Shown: positions 1-9,049, numbered from the stretch's first letter. The stretch is DNA of 32,079 bases from an uncultured Desulfuromonadales bacterium (GCA_903868145.1 CAIPTY010000048.1:1-32079); one strand, 5' to 3'. The notes: generated by a model not told the origin, from the sequence alone. Numbers and translations: made by a program.

Positions 1-1044
1 CCTGATGGCGACGAATTCATCGATGTGTTTCAGGAATATCCCCAGCAGCGCGGGGTCGAAGAATTCACCCCTCCCCTCCTCCATGATGGCAATGCTCTTT
101 TCAAAGGAAAACGCCTTCTTGTAGGGGCGCTCCGAGGTAAGGGCGTCAAACACATCCACAATCATGACAATCCGGGCAAATATGTGGATATCCGCTCCCC
201 CGATCCCGTGGGGATAACCGCTGCCGTCCCATTTTTCGTGGTGCTGAAGGGCTATGATCTGCCCCGCCTCCAGCATGGGGTACTGGTCCGACTCTGAAAG
301 GATCTTGCCGCCGATCACGGTATGCAGCTTCATAATGCCAAACTCGGTCTCGTCCAGTTTACCCGGCTTCAGGAGGATCCGGTCCGGTATGCCGATCTTG
401 CCGACATCGTGGAGGGGAGAGGCAAATTTAAGGACCTCGCACTCTTCGTTCGACAGACCCGCAAGCAGTGCCAGCCTTTTGGAAAGCTCACTGATGCGCT
501 GGGTGTGCATGCCGGTTTCCTGGTCACGGAATTCGGCCGCCGTACCCAGCCGCAGGGATATCTCGTATTCGGCCCTCCGGGAGAGATCGAGAGCCTCTTT
601 CAGGGCGGAGGTCCTCTTGGCCACCTCCGACTCCAGAATATCGTTCATATCCCGTGACAGGTCGGAGAGTTTCTTGTTGCGTACCTGATTCATCACCCGC
701 AGCCGCAGTTCCTCGGGATTGAACGGCTTTGAAACAAAATCGTTTGCCCCCAGGGAGAGTGTACTGTTTACTTCGCTGGTGTTTCCGGTCACCACCACGA
801 TCGGTATGTCGCGCCACTCCAGGCTCTGCCGGACATACTGGATGAATTTACGGCCATCCATGACCGGCATTTCCAGATCAACCAGCATGGCGTCGATTCC
901 CGGATGCGCCTGCAGCATCTCAATGCCCTGCTGACCGTTGCCGGCCCTGATGACCCTGCAATCCGTTTCGGAGAGCACTGTCACCATCATCTCAAGAACC
1001 ATTTCCTCATCATCAACTGCAAGTATGATTATCTCATCAACCAT
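1..1044 (-). CDS. Response regulator with HD-GYP c-di-GMP phosphodiesterase domain (partial)
   Basis: The reading frame starts at the ATG at 1044 and runs off the left edge after 348 codons, so the C-terminus is missing. Residues 1-120 form a CheY-like receiver with acidic pocket D11-D12, phosphoacceptor D56 (in LVDLEMP) and the conserved lysine in SKPF. A coiled-coil linker follows (about 125-160). Next comes an HD-GYP domain with the HD signature in HDVGKIGIPD, the second histidine pair in HHEKWDGSGYP and the closing VDVFDALTSERPYK block. HD-GYP proteins normally hydrolyse cyclic di-GMP, here presumably under control of a partner histidine kinase that is not visible. It is divergent from the formate dehydrogenase operon, with a 474-base gap between them. 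The family call is very secure; the signal sensed is unknown. Confidence 0.93.
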   Translation of the reverse strand, partial: MVDEIIILAVDDEEMVLEMMVTVLSETDCRVIRAGNGQQGIEMLQAHPGIDAMLVDLEMPVMDGRKFIQYVRQSLEWRDIPIVVVTGNTSEVNSTLSLGANDFVSKPFNPEELRLRVMNQVRNKKLSDLSRDMNDILESEVAKRTSALKEALDLSRRAEYEISLRLGTAAEFRDQETGMHTQRISELSKRLALLAGLSNEECEVLKFASPLHDVGKIGIPDRILLKPGKLDETEFGIMKLHTVIGGKILSESDQYPMLEAGQIIALQHHEKWDGSGYPHGIGGADIHIFARIVMIVDVFDALTSERPYKKAFSFEKSIAIMEEGRGEFFDPALLGIFLKHIDEFVAIR

Positions 1045-1404
1045 ACGCTCTCTCCCCGCTCACGGTCTTGACTGGATGGATATAATGCCTGTTAATTAAA
1101 GGCGGATGGTGACAGCCGTCATAATGTCCTGATAATGAACGCACACGTGCTCTCTGTCAACAACATACCCTTCAGATTATGCCGGATTATCATCGCGCAT
1201 GAATTAAATGGATGAGGCCCTGACAGATATTTAAAACAGGATTATGTATTGCGGCAAACTGCTGACAGTGCTATAGTCCGCGACAGACGCAATCAAGATT
1301 CCAGCGGATACACCATTGCTCTAAAACATTTTTTCACACTGCTGGCTTGATACACCCATCAATGCGGTTTTCCATCTCCGAGCTGTCATGACCTACGGAA
1401 GAGT
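1045..1404. other. Divergent intergenic region, no gene seen
   Basis: This gap lies between the HD-GYP regulator (minus) and the fdn leader (plus). I see no coding frame that resembles a protein and no convincing sigma54 (-24/-12) or strong sigma70 promoter. The promoters of both divergent units should lie here. Confidence 0.4.
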
Positions 1405-1510
1405 TTCTATGGTCTGCAGCCACCGGGTTTCGCCGGAAACGGCGTGGCCTCCTTCTGGAAAGGGGATGGTTGGTGTCGGAAACGATTGCAACCATTTCAG
1501 TTGAAAGGAG
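1405..1510 (+). promoter_or_regulatory. Structured 5' leader of fdnG, possible molybdenum-cofactor riboswitch
   Basis: The leader immediately before fdnG can fold into at least two hairpins capped by GAAA (GNRA) tetraloops. One is CGCCG-GAAA-CGGCG at 1431-1444, enclosed by GCCA/TGGC (1419-1422 with 1445-1448). The other is TCG-GAAA-CGA at 1476-1485, enclosed by TGGTTG/CAACCA (1467-1472 with 1489-1494). The stretch GCCTCC...GGAAAGGGGATGG (1447-1469) between them resembles the conserved core I remember for the Moco RNA motif, which is known upstream of molybdoenzyme genes. The Shine-Dalgarno AAAGGAG (1504-1510) follows directly, so folding could control translation. The hairpins are visible; the riboswitch identity is inference and needs a covariance-model match. 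Confidence 0.45.
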
Positions 1511-1518
1511 AAAAATGT

Positions 1519-4500
1519 ATGGCCGTTTCGAGACGTGATTTTCTGAAACTCTCGGGAACCGGACTGGCAGCCAGCCTCGGCATCAGCTTCGATCCACTCG
1601 AAGCAAAAGCCGATGGTCTCGCTATCCAGCACGCCAAGGAGAGTACCACCATCTGCCCCTATTGTTCGGTCGGCTGCGGCATGATCGTGCACGCCCGGGG
1701 GGGGAACATCATCAACGTGGAAGGCGACCCCGACCACCCCATCAATGAAGGTTCCCTCTGCCCCAAAGGCTCGTCCGTCTACCAGTTGCGGGAAAACAAG
1801 GCCCGTGTCACCACCCCCCTGTACCGTGCTCCCGGTGCCAGTGAATGGAAAACCGTCTCATGGGAATGGGCGCTGGACGAGATCGCCAAAAAAACAAAGT
1901 CCGCCCGTGACACCTCCTTCGTTCCCACCAGTAAAATCAAGGTGAAAGAGAAGGTCGGCGGCGTCGAGGTTGATAAAGAGATTGAAGCGGTCGTCAACCG
2001 GACCATGGGTCTGGCCTCGGTCGGCAGCGCCGCGCTGGACAACGAAGAGTGCTATCTGTACCAGAAATTCTTACGGGGGTTAGGCCTGGTGTACATTGAA
2101 CACCAAGCCCGCATTTGACACAGCGCAACAGTTGCGGCTCTGGGAGAGTCGTTCGGACGCGGTGCAATGACGAACCACTGGATAGATTTCAAGAATGCTG
2201 ACGTAATCCTCATCATGGGGTCCAACCCCGCCGAGAACCACCCGGTTTCCTTCCGCTGGATCATGAAGGCCAAGGATGCCGGTGCGAAAGTAATAACCGT
2301 CGATCCACGTTTTACCCGCAGTGCGGCAAAATCCGATCTGTATGCCCCCCTTCGCTCGGGCACCGATATCGCCTTTTTGGGCGGTATGATCAACTACATC
2401 ATCCAGAACAAGCTCTATTTTGAGCAGTATGTGCGGGATTACACCAATTCGGCCTATCTGGTCAACGGCGATTTCAAGATGCCGGGCGAACTGGCCGGCC
2501 TGTTCTCCGGCTATGACCCAAAGAAACGCAGCTATGACGCCAAGGCCTGGTCATTCCAGAAAGACAAGGACGAGAATACCCTCAAAGACCCGACCCTGCA
2601 GGATCCCAACTGCGTATTCCAGTTGATGAAGAAGCATTACGCCCGCTACACGCCGGAACTGGTCTCCAAGACCACCGGCACGCCCAGGGAAAAGCTGCTG
2701 GAAGTTTACAAACTGTACGCCTCCACCGGCAGGCCGGACAAGGCAGGCACCTCCCTGTATGCCATGGGCTGGACACAGCATACCGTCGGCACCCAGAACA
2801 TCCGCGCCATGTCAATCATTCAGCTGCTGCTGGGCAATATGGGAATGGCCGGCGGCGGCGTCAACGCCCTGCGCGGCGAATCCAATGTGCAGGGTTCGAC
2901 CGATCATGGTCTGCTGTTCAACATCCTCCCCGGCTACCTGCCAGTGCCTTCGGCGGATCTGAAAGACACTGCCGCCTATATCGAAAAATACACCCCAAAA
3001 TCAAAAGACCCGCAGAGCGCCAACTGGTGGCAGAACCGCAACAAGTACATGATCAGCTACATGAAGGCCATCTATGGCGCCAAGGCCACCAAGGAGAACG
3101 ATTTCGGTTATGCCTGGCTCCCCAAGCTTGATCCGGGCATGAACGCATCGTGGCTGATGATCTTCGATAACATGATCAAAGGCAAGTTCAAGGGCTTCTT
3201 CGCCTGGGGGCAGAATCCTGCCTGTTCCGGCTCCAACTCGACCAAGGTGCGCAATGCCCTGGCCAAGCTGGAGTGGATGGTGACGACCAACCTGTTCGAC
3301 AACGAGACCGCCTCATTCTGGAAAGGTCCGGGGATGGATCCGGCCACAGTGAAAACGGAGGTTTTCTTTCTACCGGCAGCGGCTTCCTTCGAAAAAGAGG
3401 GGAGTATCTCCAACTCGGGACGCTGGGCCCAGTGGCGCACCGCCGCTGTCAAGCCGCTCGGTCAGTCCAAGCCGGATGCCGAGATTATCCACGAGCTGTT
3501 TCAGAAACTAAAAGCGATGTATGCCAAAGATGGCGGGGCTCTTCCGGAGCAGTTGACCAACCTGACCTGGAATTATGGTTTCAAACGCGCCGACGGCACC
3601 ATCAAGGCGGTTGATATTCACGCCGTGGCCAAGGAGATCAACGGCTACTTCCTGGATGACGTGGAGGACAAACCAAAACCGCTCAAACCGGGAGAAAAGG
3701 CGCCGCCTCCGGCCCCGGCCTGGGCACCCAAGAAGCTGCTCGGCAAGAAAGGCGAGCTGGTGGGCGGTTTTGCCATGCTGCAGGCCGATGGCAGCACCTC
3801 CTGCGGTTCGTGGATCTACTGCCAGAGTTACAACGAAAAGGGTAACATGATGGCTCGCCGGGGCAAGAAAGACCCGACCGGCCTCGGGATGTTCCCGGAA
3901 TGGTCCTGGTGCTGGCCGGTCAACCGCCGCATCATCTACAACCGCGCCTCCTGCAATCCGGAAGGCAAACCGTACAACCTGAAAAAAGCTGTGGTCTACT
4001 GGAATCCGAATGCCCCTCTGCCCAACGGCAAGACGGGCGCCTGGGTCGGTGATGTACCCGATGGCCCCTGGCCGCCGATGTCAGACGAGAAAGAGGGACG
4101 CAAACCGTTCATCATGCGCGCTGACGGTGTGGCGGCTCTGTTCGGCGCAGGAATGCGGGACGGCCCTTTCCCCGAGCATTACGAGCCGGTGGAATGCCCG
4201 GTGCCGGAGAACTTCTTCTCCAAGCAGATGACCAACCCGGCCAGCAAGGTCTTCAGTGACGCCAACGTCAAGGAAGACGTTCTTGCCACCTGCGACGTAC
4301 GCTTCCCGCTGGTGGCCACCACCTACCGTGTCACCGAGCATTGGCAGACCGGAGTCATGACCCGCAACACCCCCTGGCTGCTGGAGCTTCAGCCGCGCCA
4401 GTTCTGTGAGATCAGCGTCGAGCTGGCCAAAGAGAAGAATATCAGCAATGGTGATACGATCGAAGTGTCATCGGCCCGCGGCAAGATCGAGGCGGTTGCA

Positions 4501-4695
4501 ATGGTCACGATGCGCATCAAGCCTTTCAAGATCGGTGATCGGATCGTTCATCAGATCGGTCTACCCTGGTGCTTTGGCTGGCACACCCCCGGCGTGGGAG
4601 ACGCCGCTAACCTGCTGACCTCCACCGCGGGCGACGCCAACACGATGATTCCCGAAACCAAGGCTTTCATGGTCGGGATCGCGAGAAAGGGGTAA
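1519..4695 (+). CDS. fdnG: Formate dehydrogenase-N type catalytic subunit, selenocysteine-containing
   Basis: This is a single 1058-residue selenoprotein in which TGA at 2116-2118 encodes selenocysteine at residue 200. The frame continues without a break through the conserved QARI-Sec-H context and GAMTNHW to the stop at 4695. Start ATG 1519 is preceded by AAAGGAG at 8-base spacing and gives a twin-arginine signal (SRRDFLK, residues 4-10), so the enzyme is exported folded to the periplasmic face. Cys46, 49, 53 and 81 bind a [4Fe-4S] cluster; the remainder is the bis-MGD molybdopterin (or tungstopterin) oxidoreductase fold. It oxidises formate to CO2 and passes electrons to the FeS subunit encoded 3 bases downstream. 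The length fits the family (E. coli FdnG is about 1015). An automatic caller would split it into two genes. Confidence 0.96.
2135..2151 (+). promoter_or_regulatory. Bacterial SECIS hairpin
   Basis: A 7-bp stem (2135-2141 with 2145-2151, one G-U pair) closes a GGG loop. It begins 17 bases after the UGA codon at 2116-2118. A short hairpin with G in the first loop positions at this distance is the known requirement for SelB-directed selenocysteine insertion in bacteria. It lies inside the coding sequence and is translated. Confidence 0.8.
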
Positions 4696-4698
4696 GTC

Positions 4699-5490
4699 AT
4701 GGCCGATACTATAAACCAAGCTGCCCGTAAGGGTTTTCTCGTGGATACATCACGCTGCATCGGCTGCCGCTCCTGCCAGGTTGCCTGTAAGCAGTGGAAC
4801 AAACTTGAAGCCGATAAAACCGTCAATCAGGGTACGTTCGAAAATCCCCGCGACCTCACTCCGGCCCTCTACAACCGCATCAAATTCGTGGAGAAGGAGA
4901 CATCGGGCGAGGTTACCTGGCAGTTTTTCAACGAGCGCTGCATGCACTGCGGCGAGGCCGGCTGCATGAAGGTCTGTCCGTCACCAGGCGCACTCTACCG
5001 CACCAAAGACGGCATCGTGGCATTCAATAAGGAAAAATGCATCTCCTGTAAATACTGCGTATCAGGTTGTCCCTTCAACATTCCCCGTTACGACACGAAT
5101 GAGAAGGTCAGCAAATGTCATCTCTGCCTCGACCGTATTGACGGGGGGATGACGCCGGCCTGCGCCAAGGCGTGTCCAACAGAGACTCTTAAATATGGCA
5201 ACCGCAAACAGTTGATAGCCGCAGCAACCTCGGCCAAGAAAACACTCTACGGCGTTGATGACTTAAACGGTCTGGGCGTGGTCTATGCCCTGGAGGGGCC
5301 GCCGGAAAGCTACGGCCTGCCTGCCAAACCTCATATTCCGCTCTCCATCTTCCTCTGGAAGGATGTCATCAAACCCTTGGGTATCCTCGGTTTCTGGGGA
5401 AGTATCGGAGCCATGCTGCTGCATTATGTGACGATCGGCCCGAAACGGATCGAGGATGATGAAGCAGAAAAGGGGGATGGCCATGAATAA
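4699..5490 (+). CDS. fdnH: Formate dehydrogenase iron-sulfur subunit
   Basis: This 263-residue protein carries four cysteine groups typical of the FdnH/HybA ferredoxin-like family. They are CIGCRSCQVAC near the N-terminus, CMHCGEAGCMKVCP, CISCKYCVSGCP, and CHLC...CAKACP, together binding four [4Fe-4S] clusters that carry electrons from FdnG to the cytochrome b subunit. One membrane helix near the C-terminus (PLGILGFWGSIGAMLLHYV) anchors it, as in E. coli FdnH. There is no signal peptide; the family is co-exported with the Tat-targeted catalytic subunit. The start is 3 bases after the fdnG stop with a purine-rich site GAAAGGGG ahead of it. The 3' end overlaps the start of fdnI, which indicates translational coupling. 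Confidence 0.95.
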   Translation: MADTINQAARKGFLVDTSRCIGCRSCQVACKQWNKLEADKTVNQGTFENPRDLTPALYNRIKFVEKETSGEVTWQFFNERCMHCGEAGCMKVCPSPGALYRTKDGIVAFNKEKCISCKYCVSGCPFNIPRYDTNEKVSKCHLCLDRIDGGMTPACAKACPTETLKYGNRKQLIAAATSAKKTLYGVDDLNGLGVVYALEGPPESYGLPAKPHIPLSIFLWKDVIKPLGILGFWGSIGAMLLHYVTIGPKRIEDDEAEKGDGHE

Positions 5491-6100
5491 CTATATCGAA
5501 CGCTTCAGCACCAGTGAACGGGTTCTGCACTGGATCGTCACCGCCAGCTTCTTTACGCTGCTGTTGTCGGGGCTTGGCCTGTACTCCCGGCTCTTCAACG
5601 GATATTTCACTTTTTTCGGCGGCGGACAGAACGCCATCATGATCCACAAAATTGCGGGAGTGGTTTTCTTTTTCAGCTCCCTGTACATGTACTTCAATCA
5701 CAAGAAAGACATCTCCACTTTTGATCAGGACGACAAAGAGTGGGTCATAAAACAGGGGGGATATCTTGCGCGGGATCCCTCACATTTCAACATCGGCAAA
5801 TACAATCCGGGCCAGAAGCTGTTTGCTCTCTACATTGCGGCAGCAACGGCCGTTCTGGGCGTGACGGGCGTATTCATCTGGCTGCCTGCGTCGTTCCCGC
5901 GCTGGCTGGTGCAGGTTTCGCTCCTTACCCACGGTCTCATGTTTGTCGGCTCGATAATGTTCGTGGTTGTTCACGTCTATCTGGCAACCATCGGCAACCC
6001 CGGCACCATCGGCGCAATGCTCTATGGCGATGTAAAACGGAACTGGGCTAAAAAGCATCATCCCAAGTGGTACAAAGAAGCATCAGGCGAAAACCGGTAG
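5483..6100 (+). CDS. fdnI: Formate dehydrogenase cytochrome b556 subunit
   Basis: This 205-residue membrane protein has about four hydrophobic helices. Likely haem b ligands are the His in RVLHWIVTASFF (helix 1), HKIAGVVFFF (helix 2), and the histidines in LLTHGLMF and VVVHVYLATIGNP (last helix). The family transfers electrons from FdnH to menaquinone at the cytoplasmic side. I chose ATG 5483 over the earlier ATGs at 5456 and 5477 because the purine tract AAAAGGGGG (5468-5476) sits at the correct spacing only for 5483 and the protein then starts MNNYIERF as in relatives. It overlaps the fdnH stop by 8 bases, so the three subunits form one operon. Confidence 0.93.
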   Translation: MNNYIERFSTSERVLHWIVTASFFTLLLSGLGLYSRLFNGYFTFFGGGQNAIMIHKIAGVVFFFSSLYMYFNHKKDISTFDQDDKEWVIKQGGYLARDPSHFNIGKYNPGQKLFALYIAAATAVLGVTGVFIWLPASFPRWLVQVSLLTHGLMFVGSIMFVVVHVYLATIGNPGTIGAMLYGDVKRNWAKKHHPKWYKEASGENR

Positions 6101-6137
6101 CAGATATTCCGTCGTCCGCGTATTTTTCCAGCATTGA

Positions 6138-6166
6138 TGAGGGCGGCCCGTATCAGGCCGCCCTCA
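6138..6166 (+). terminator. Strong hairpin between fdnI and fdhE
   Basis: A perfect 11-bp GC-rich stem (6138-6148 with 6156-6166) has a 7-base loop. No clear T-run follows, so it may be a partial attenuator or an RNA-processing/stability element that lowers fdhE expression relative to the structural subunits, rather than a complete terminator. Confidence 0.5.
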
Positions 6167-6197
6167 GTCGTCATTCCACGTTGCGTGTGAGGGTACC

Positions 6198-7040
6198 ATG
6201 TCAAGAACACAGCAAAAAATAACCGCTCTGCTCCATGCAGCGCAGGCACACCCTGAATACGCCGGAATTGTTCCCCTGTTTGCCGGTATCTATCACTATG
6301 TGCTCGGCAGGGAACAGCAGACCGGAATTACCATTGTGCCGTCTGACGCTGATCCGGCGCAGCTTCTCGAAAAAAGCACTCCTCTGCTGAACAGTTCAAG
6401 CCTGCGGGTCGACCGGGAGCAGACCATCACATTTCTGATCGGGATTATCGGCGTGCTGTCCGAGACGGGGAAGGACAACGCCGAATATCTTCAGCAGATC
6501 GCTGCAGCGCTGCAGTCCGGAGCCATCGATCCCTCGGTTATATATGGGGCAATCCAGGAGCGGCACCGGGCACCGATTGACGATGCATCTAAAACCCTGA
6601 ACATACCCGCACCCCTTATTGAATATATCTTCGAGATCCCGCTCAGGACGGCTCTGGAAAACTTCTCGACAGGATACGGTGTCGATGTTTTTACCGGATG
6701 GCAGGAAAGTTTCTGTCCGATCTGCGGTGCACGGGCAGGCATGGCTGAATTATCCGGTGAAGAAGGGCGGCGGATGCTCTCCTGTTCGGCCTGCTCGTAC
6801 CTCTGGCCGTTCAAACGCCTGACATGCGCCTATTGCGGGTGTAGCGACCCGGAAAAACTATCCTATTTTACAGCCGGAGACGGTGCAACGAGGGTTGATA
6901 CCTGCACGGCCTGCAGCCGCTACATCAAAACGAGAGATTCGCGCAAGGGGGACACCGATGTGCCTCTGGAGGTGGAAGATCTGCTGACGATCCATCTGGA
7001 TCTGCTGGCTTCACGCGATGGTTTCGAGCGGGGAAAATAA
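6198..7040 (+). CDS. fdhE: Formate dehydrogenase accessory protein FdhE
   Basis: This 280-residue cytoplasmic protein of the FdhE family is needed for assembly and activation of respiratory formate dehydrogenases (known for E. coli FdhE, about 309 residues). The C-terminal half shows the rubredoxin-like CxxC set: CPICG near residue 174, CSACS, CAYCG and CTACS, which bind iron in relatives. The start ATG 6198 has GAGGG just upstream. It follows fdnI by 97 bases across a strong hairpin, so it is probably co-transcribed at a lower level. FdhD and the molybdopterin synthesis genes are not in the window. Confidence 0.93.
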   Translation: MSRTQQKITALLHAAQAHPEYAGIVPLFAGIYHYVLGREQQTGITIVPSDADPAQLLEKSTPLLNSSSLRVDREQTITFLIGIIGVLSETGKDNAEYLQQIAAALQSGAIDPSVIYGAIQERHRAPIDDASKTLNIPAPLIEYIFEIPLRTALENFSTGYGVDVFTGWQESFCPICGARAGMAELSGEEGRRMLSCSACSYLWPFKRLTCAYCGCSDPEKLSYFTAGDGATRVDTCTACSRYIKTRDSRKGDTDVPLEVEDLLTIHLDLLASRDGFERGK

Positions 7041-7090
7041 ACCTGGAAAAGCGGTTCAACACAGAAGCACGAAGACCTTAATTCAGGGAA

Positions 7091-7609
7091 TCAGGCTCTT
7101 ACCCCGACAAAGGCAACCGCCAGCCCTGCGGCAATCATCGAAACAATAAAGACCATCCACCCGGCAAGGTTCCCGCCCTGCCCCTGATCCGCTCCTGTCC
7201 CGAGAACTTTCCCGATCAGCAAGGCTGCGGCTGCGATGAACAGCGCGCAGCAGATCGTCACGCAGAGGGGACACCAACTGCCGATAACGTTTTTCTGTAT
7301 CCAGAGCAGGCGAAACTCGGCGCCGATTCCCGCAAAAATAGATGCAGCAAGTATCTGTTCCAGCAGAACAAACTTCCTCTGCAGCCAGAGCAGTATCAGG
7401 ATGGCACTGAAGTAGGCAATACCAAACCACCCCATATCGACACCGAAGAGGGTAAAACCGACCGTGTCACGGCAGGCGCTTGCCAGACACATCTCCTGTA
7501 TCACGGAAAATACGGCGACGATCAAGCCGGTGGATGCGGCAAGCCACAGAACAACAGACAAGATCCGGCGCAGTACTGCTGGATCCTGCCGTGCACCTGC
7601 TGTAAGCAT
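7091..7609 (-). CDS. VKOR-family thiol oxidoreductase
   Basis: This 172-residue integral membrane protein has four or five hydrophobic helices. Cysteine placement is diagnostic of vitamin K epoxide reductase homologues: a loop pair Cys41/Cys46 (MCLASACRD) after helix 1 and a CPLC redox motif at residues 113-116. Bacterial VKOR proteins reoxidise DsbA-like oxidases and pass electrons to quinone. No DsbA-like domain is fused here. The start at 7609 has TAGGAG at good spacing and lies 9 bases after the preceding gene, so it is the last gene of the cytochrome operon. Its presence there suggests a role in disulfide handling during c-type cytochrome maturation, which is inference. Confidence 0.85.
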   Translation of the reverse strand: MLTAGARQDPAVLRRILSVVLWLAASTGLIVAVFSVIQEMCLASACRDTVGFTLFGVDMGWFGIAYFSAILILLWLQRKFVLLEQILAASIFAGIGAEFRLLWIQKNVIGSWCPLCVTICCALFIAAAALLIGKVLGTGADQGQGGNLAGWMVFIVSMIAAGLAVAFVGVRA

Positions 7610-7618
7610 GAATATCTC

Positions 7619-8167
7619 CTATGTCCTCTTGCAATCCTGTGGCGGCATTCTGCCGGTTCTGGCTATAAACTCCATATCTTCCTTGTTTCTGGCAATCCCC
7701 TCGGCGCAGAAAGTCCATATCCGGTAACTTTCAACACCGAGGATTGTAATGCCGGAACCGCATACCGCCCAGTAATTTTCTTCGAGGGATTTGCCAAAAT
7801 AGTAGAAGAGAAAAAAGCCCGTCAGAAAGCCCAGATGACCAAAGCTGCTGCGATGTTCAATACCGGCGGTCATGCGGGAAAGGCTCAGAATGATGGCTGA
7901 AAACGTGTAGAGCAGCAACGCCGTACTGATAATGCGGGCCGACGGCGGGGCACCCAGAACTCCGGTGACTGTGTCAGGAGCGGGTAGAAAGAAAAACCCT
8001 TGCCAGGCGAGGATGCAGACGACGAGGAACAGAGAAAGTGCCATGATTCCCCGGAGTGAAAAGCGGTTCAGCCGGTTTATCTCTTTCAGTAAATCCTGTC
8101 GCAGCATTTCAGCGCCGTCGATGGGTGCACCGGTATCTGTCGACAGTTTTTCAGACATGTCTGTCAT
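7619..8167 (-). CDS. Membrane protein of the cytochrome operon, unknown function
   Basis: This 182-residue protein has a soluble N-terminus (about 38 residues) and about four membrane segments: near 40-62, 79-99, 107-125 and 131-152. I do not recognise a domain. Position suggests a small membrane component of the quinol-cytochrome complex; in Geobacter Cbc5-type clusters an uncharacterised membrane protein accompanies the cytochromes. The start ATG 8167 has only a weak GGGGA site, consistent with translational coupling to the gene ending 16 bases upstream. There are no haem motifs. Confidence 0.7.
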   Translation of the reverse strand: MTDMSEKLSTDTGAPIDGAEMLRQDLLKEINRLNRFSLRGIMALSLFLVVCILAWQGFFFLPAPDTVTGVLGAPPSARIISTALLLYTFSAIILSLSRMTAGIEHRSSFGHLGFLTGFFLFYYFGKSLEENYWAVCGSGITILGVESYRIWTFCAEGIARNKEDMEFIARTGRMPPQDCKRT

Positions 8168-8183
8168 GCGGTCCCCGGTGCTG

Positions 8184-9002
8184 TTAAGCAGGTTTCTCAG
8201 GCCGCGGTTTCTTGTCGGCAGTATCCACCTTCAGGTTATAGTAACGTATGGCAATGATGTCAAGATCATGGGGCAAATGAGGCGGTTTTTGCGGGATATC
8301 ACCTGTCTTTTCCGAAGAATCGACATAGTCTCTCAATCTCTGGATCGGAAGAAAAACATTTCGCCTTAACAGGGCGGTGACACCGCCAATAGTAAGAATC
8401 AGCGTCATCACCGTAAAAACGATCATCTGGATGCGCAGCATTCCCAGCGACCTGTCGCGCTCAATCCGCAACAACCCGATATCAAGAGTGCCCAGAACCT
8501 TTTGGTCGGGCGGATGAACATGACACGCTGCGGATGAACAGTCCGGCTCGTTATAGATGGGTGCGGTGATTGCCATTACGTCCAGCCCGTCCCGATTTTT
8601 AAAGGTGCGGGCCTGTTGCATGGTACCAAGATTGGATATAGGTGCAGGTCCTGTGTGGCAGACGACGCACCCCTCAGTATTCTTATCAACCTGCCGGCTT
8701 ATCTCATTAGTCCTGGCAGAGTAGATCACGACTCCTTTCTTGTTGAAAATTCTGACATGATCCACCCCTTTCTGTTCCCCCACGTTCCGTATGATGGTGG
8801 CCAGGGTTTCACGATCGGATTTGTGCATGGCATAGCGGGTGGATTTGAGTATGGTGTCGGCAAGGTTGGTGGCATGAACTATCTCGCCCCGATGGAGATC
8901 CTCACGAATAACCGAATACAGAATCAGGCAGCAGACGACCATGAATCCTGTAACGGCAAGACCGACCGGAACCAGCGCTTTTCCCATGAGTGTGGCAAAC
9001 AT
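8184..9002 (-). CDS. Membrane-anchored periplasmic di-haem sensor-like protein without output domain
   Basis: This 272-residue protein has a membrane helix at about 8-32, a periplasmic domain of about 155 residues, a second helix at about 191-213 and a short charged tail. The periplasmic part resembles the dCache/haem sensor region of Geobacter chemoreceptors and kinases. It has two covalent-haem motifs, CVVCH at 112-116 and an expanded CSSAACH (C-x4-C-H) at 155-161. The tail after helix 2 looks like the start of a HAMP linker (LRRNVFLPIQRLRDYV) but no kinase, GGDEF or MCP domain follows. In this operon it more likely serves as an electron-transfer subunit than a signalling protein. GGAGGG lies before the 9002 start. 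Confidence 0.78.
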   Translation of the reverse strand: MFATLMGKALVPVGLAVTGFMVVCCLILYSVIREDLHRGEIVHATNLADTILKSTRYAMHKSDRETLATIIRNVGEQKGVDHVRIFNKKGVVIYSARTNEISRQVDKNTEGCVVCHTGPAPISNLGTMQQARTFKNRDGLDVMAITAPIYNEPDCSSAACHVHPPDQKVLGTLDIGLLRIERDRSLGMLRIQMIVFTVMTLILTIGGVTALLRRNVFLPIQRLRDYVDSSEKTGDIPQKPPHLPHDLDIIAIRYYNLKVDTADKKPRPEKPA

Positions 9003-9049
9003 ACAAGCCCTCCATGAAACCTTGAACTGCGTGAAGCAGAGAGTTTACG

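Noticed and set aside
254-688. Long plus-strand open frame of 144 codons
   Set aside because: It lies antisense to the HD-GYP regulator, whose domain motifs are unmistakable.
1045-1404. Sigma54 (-24/-12) promoter for the fdn operon
   Set aside because: No GG-N10-GC pair with acceptable flanks was found; TGGCTTGA near 1344 lacks the matching -12 element.
1393-1737. 114-codon minus-strand open frame across the fdnG start
   Set aside because: It overlaps the structured leader and the Tat signal of fdnG; no family resemblance.
1519-2118. fdnG as two genes split by a nonsense or frameshift mutation
   Set aside because: The frame is unchanged across the TGA, the residues on both sides match the selenocysteine site of FdnG, and a SECIS hairpin follows.
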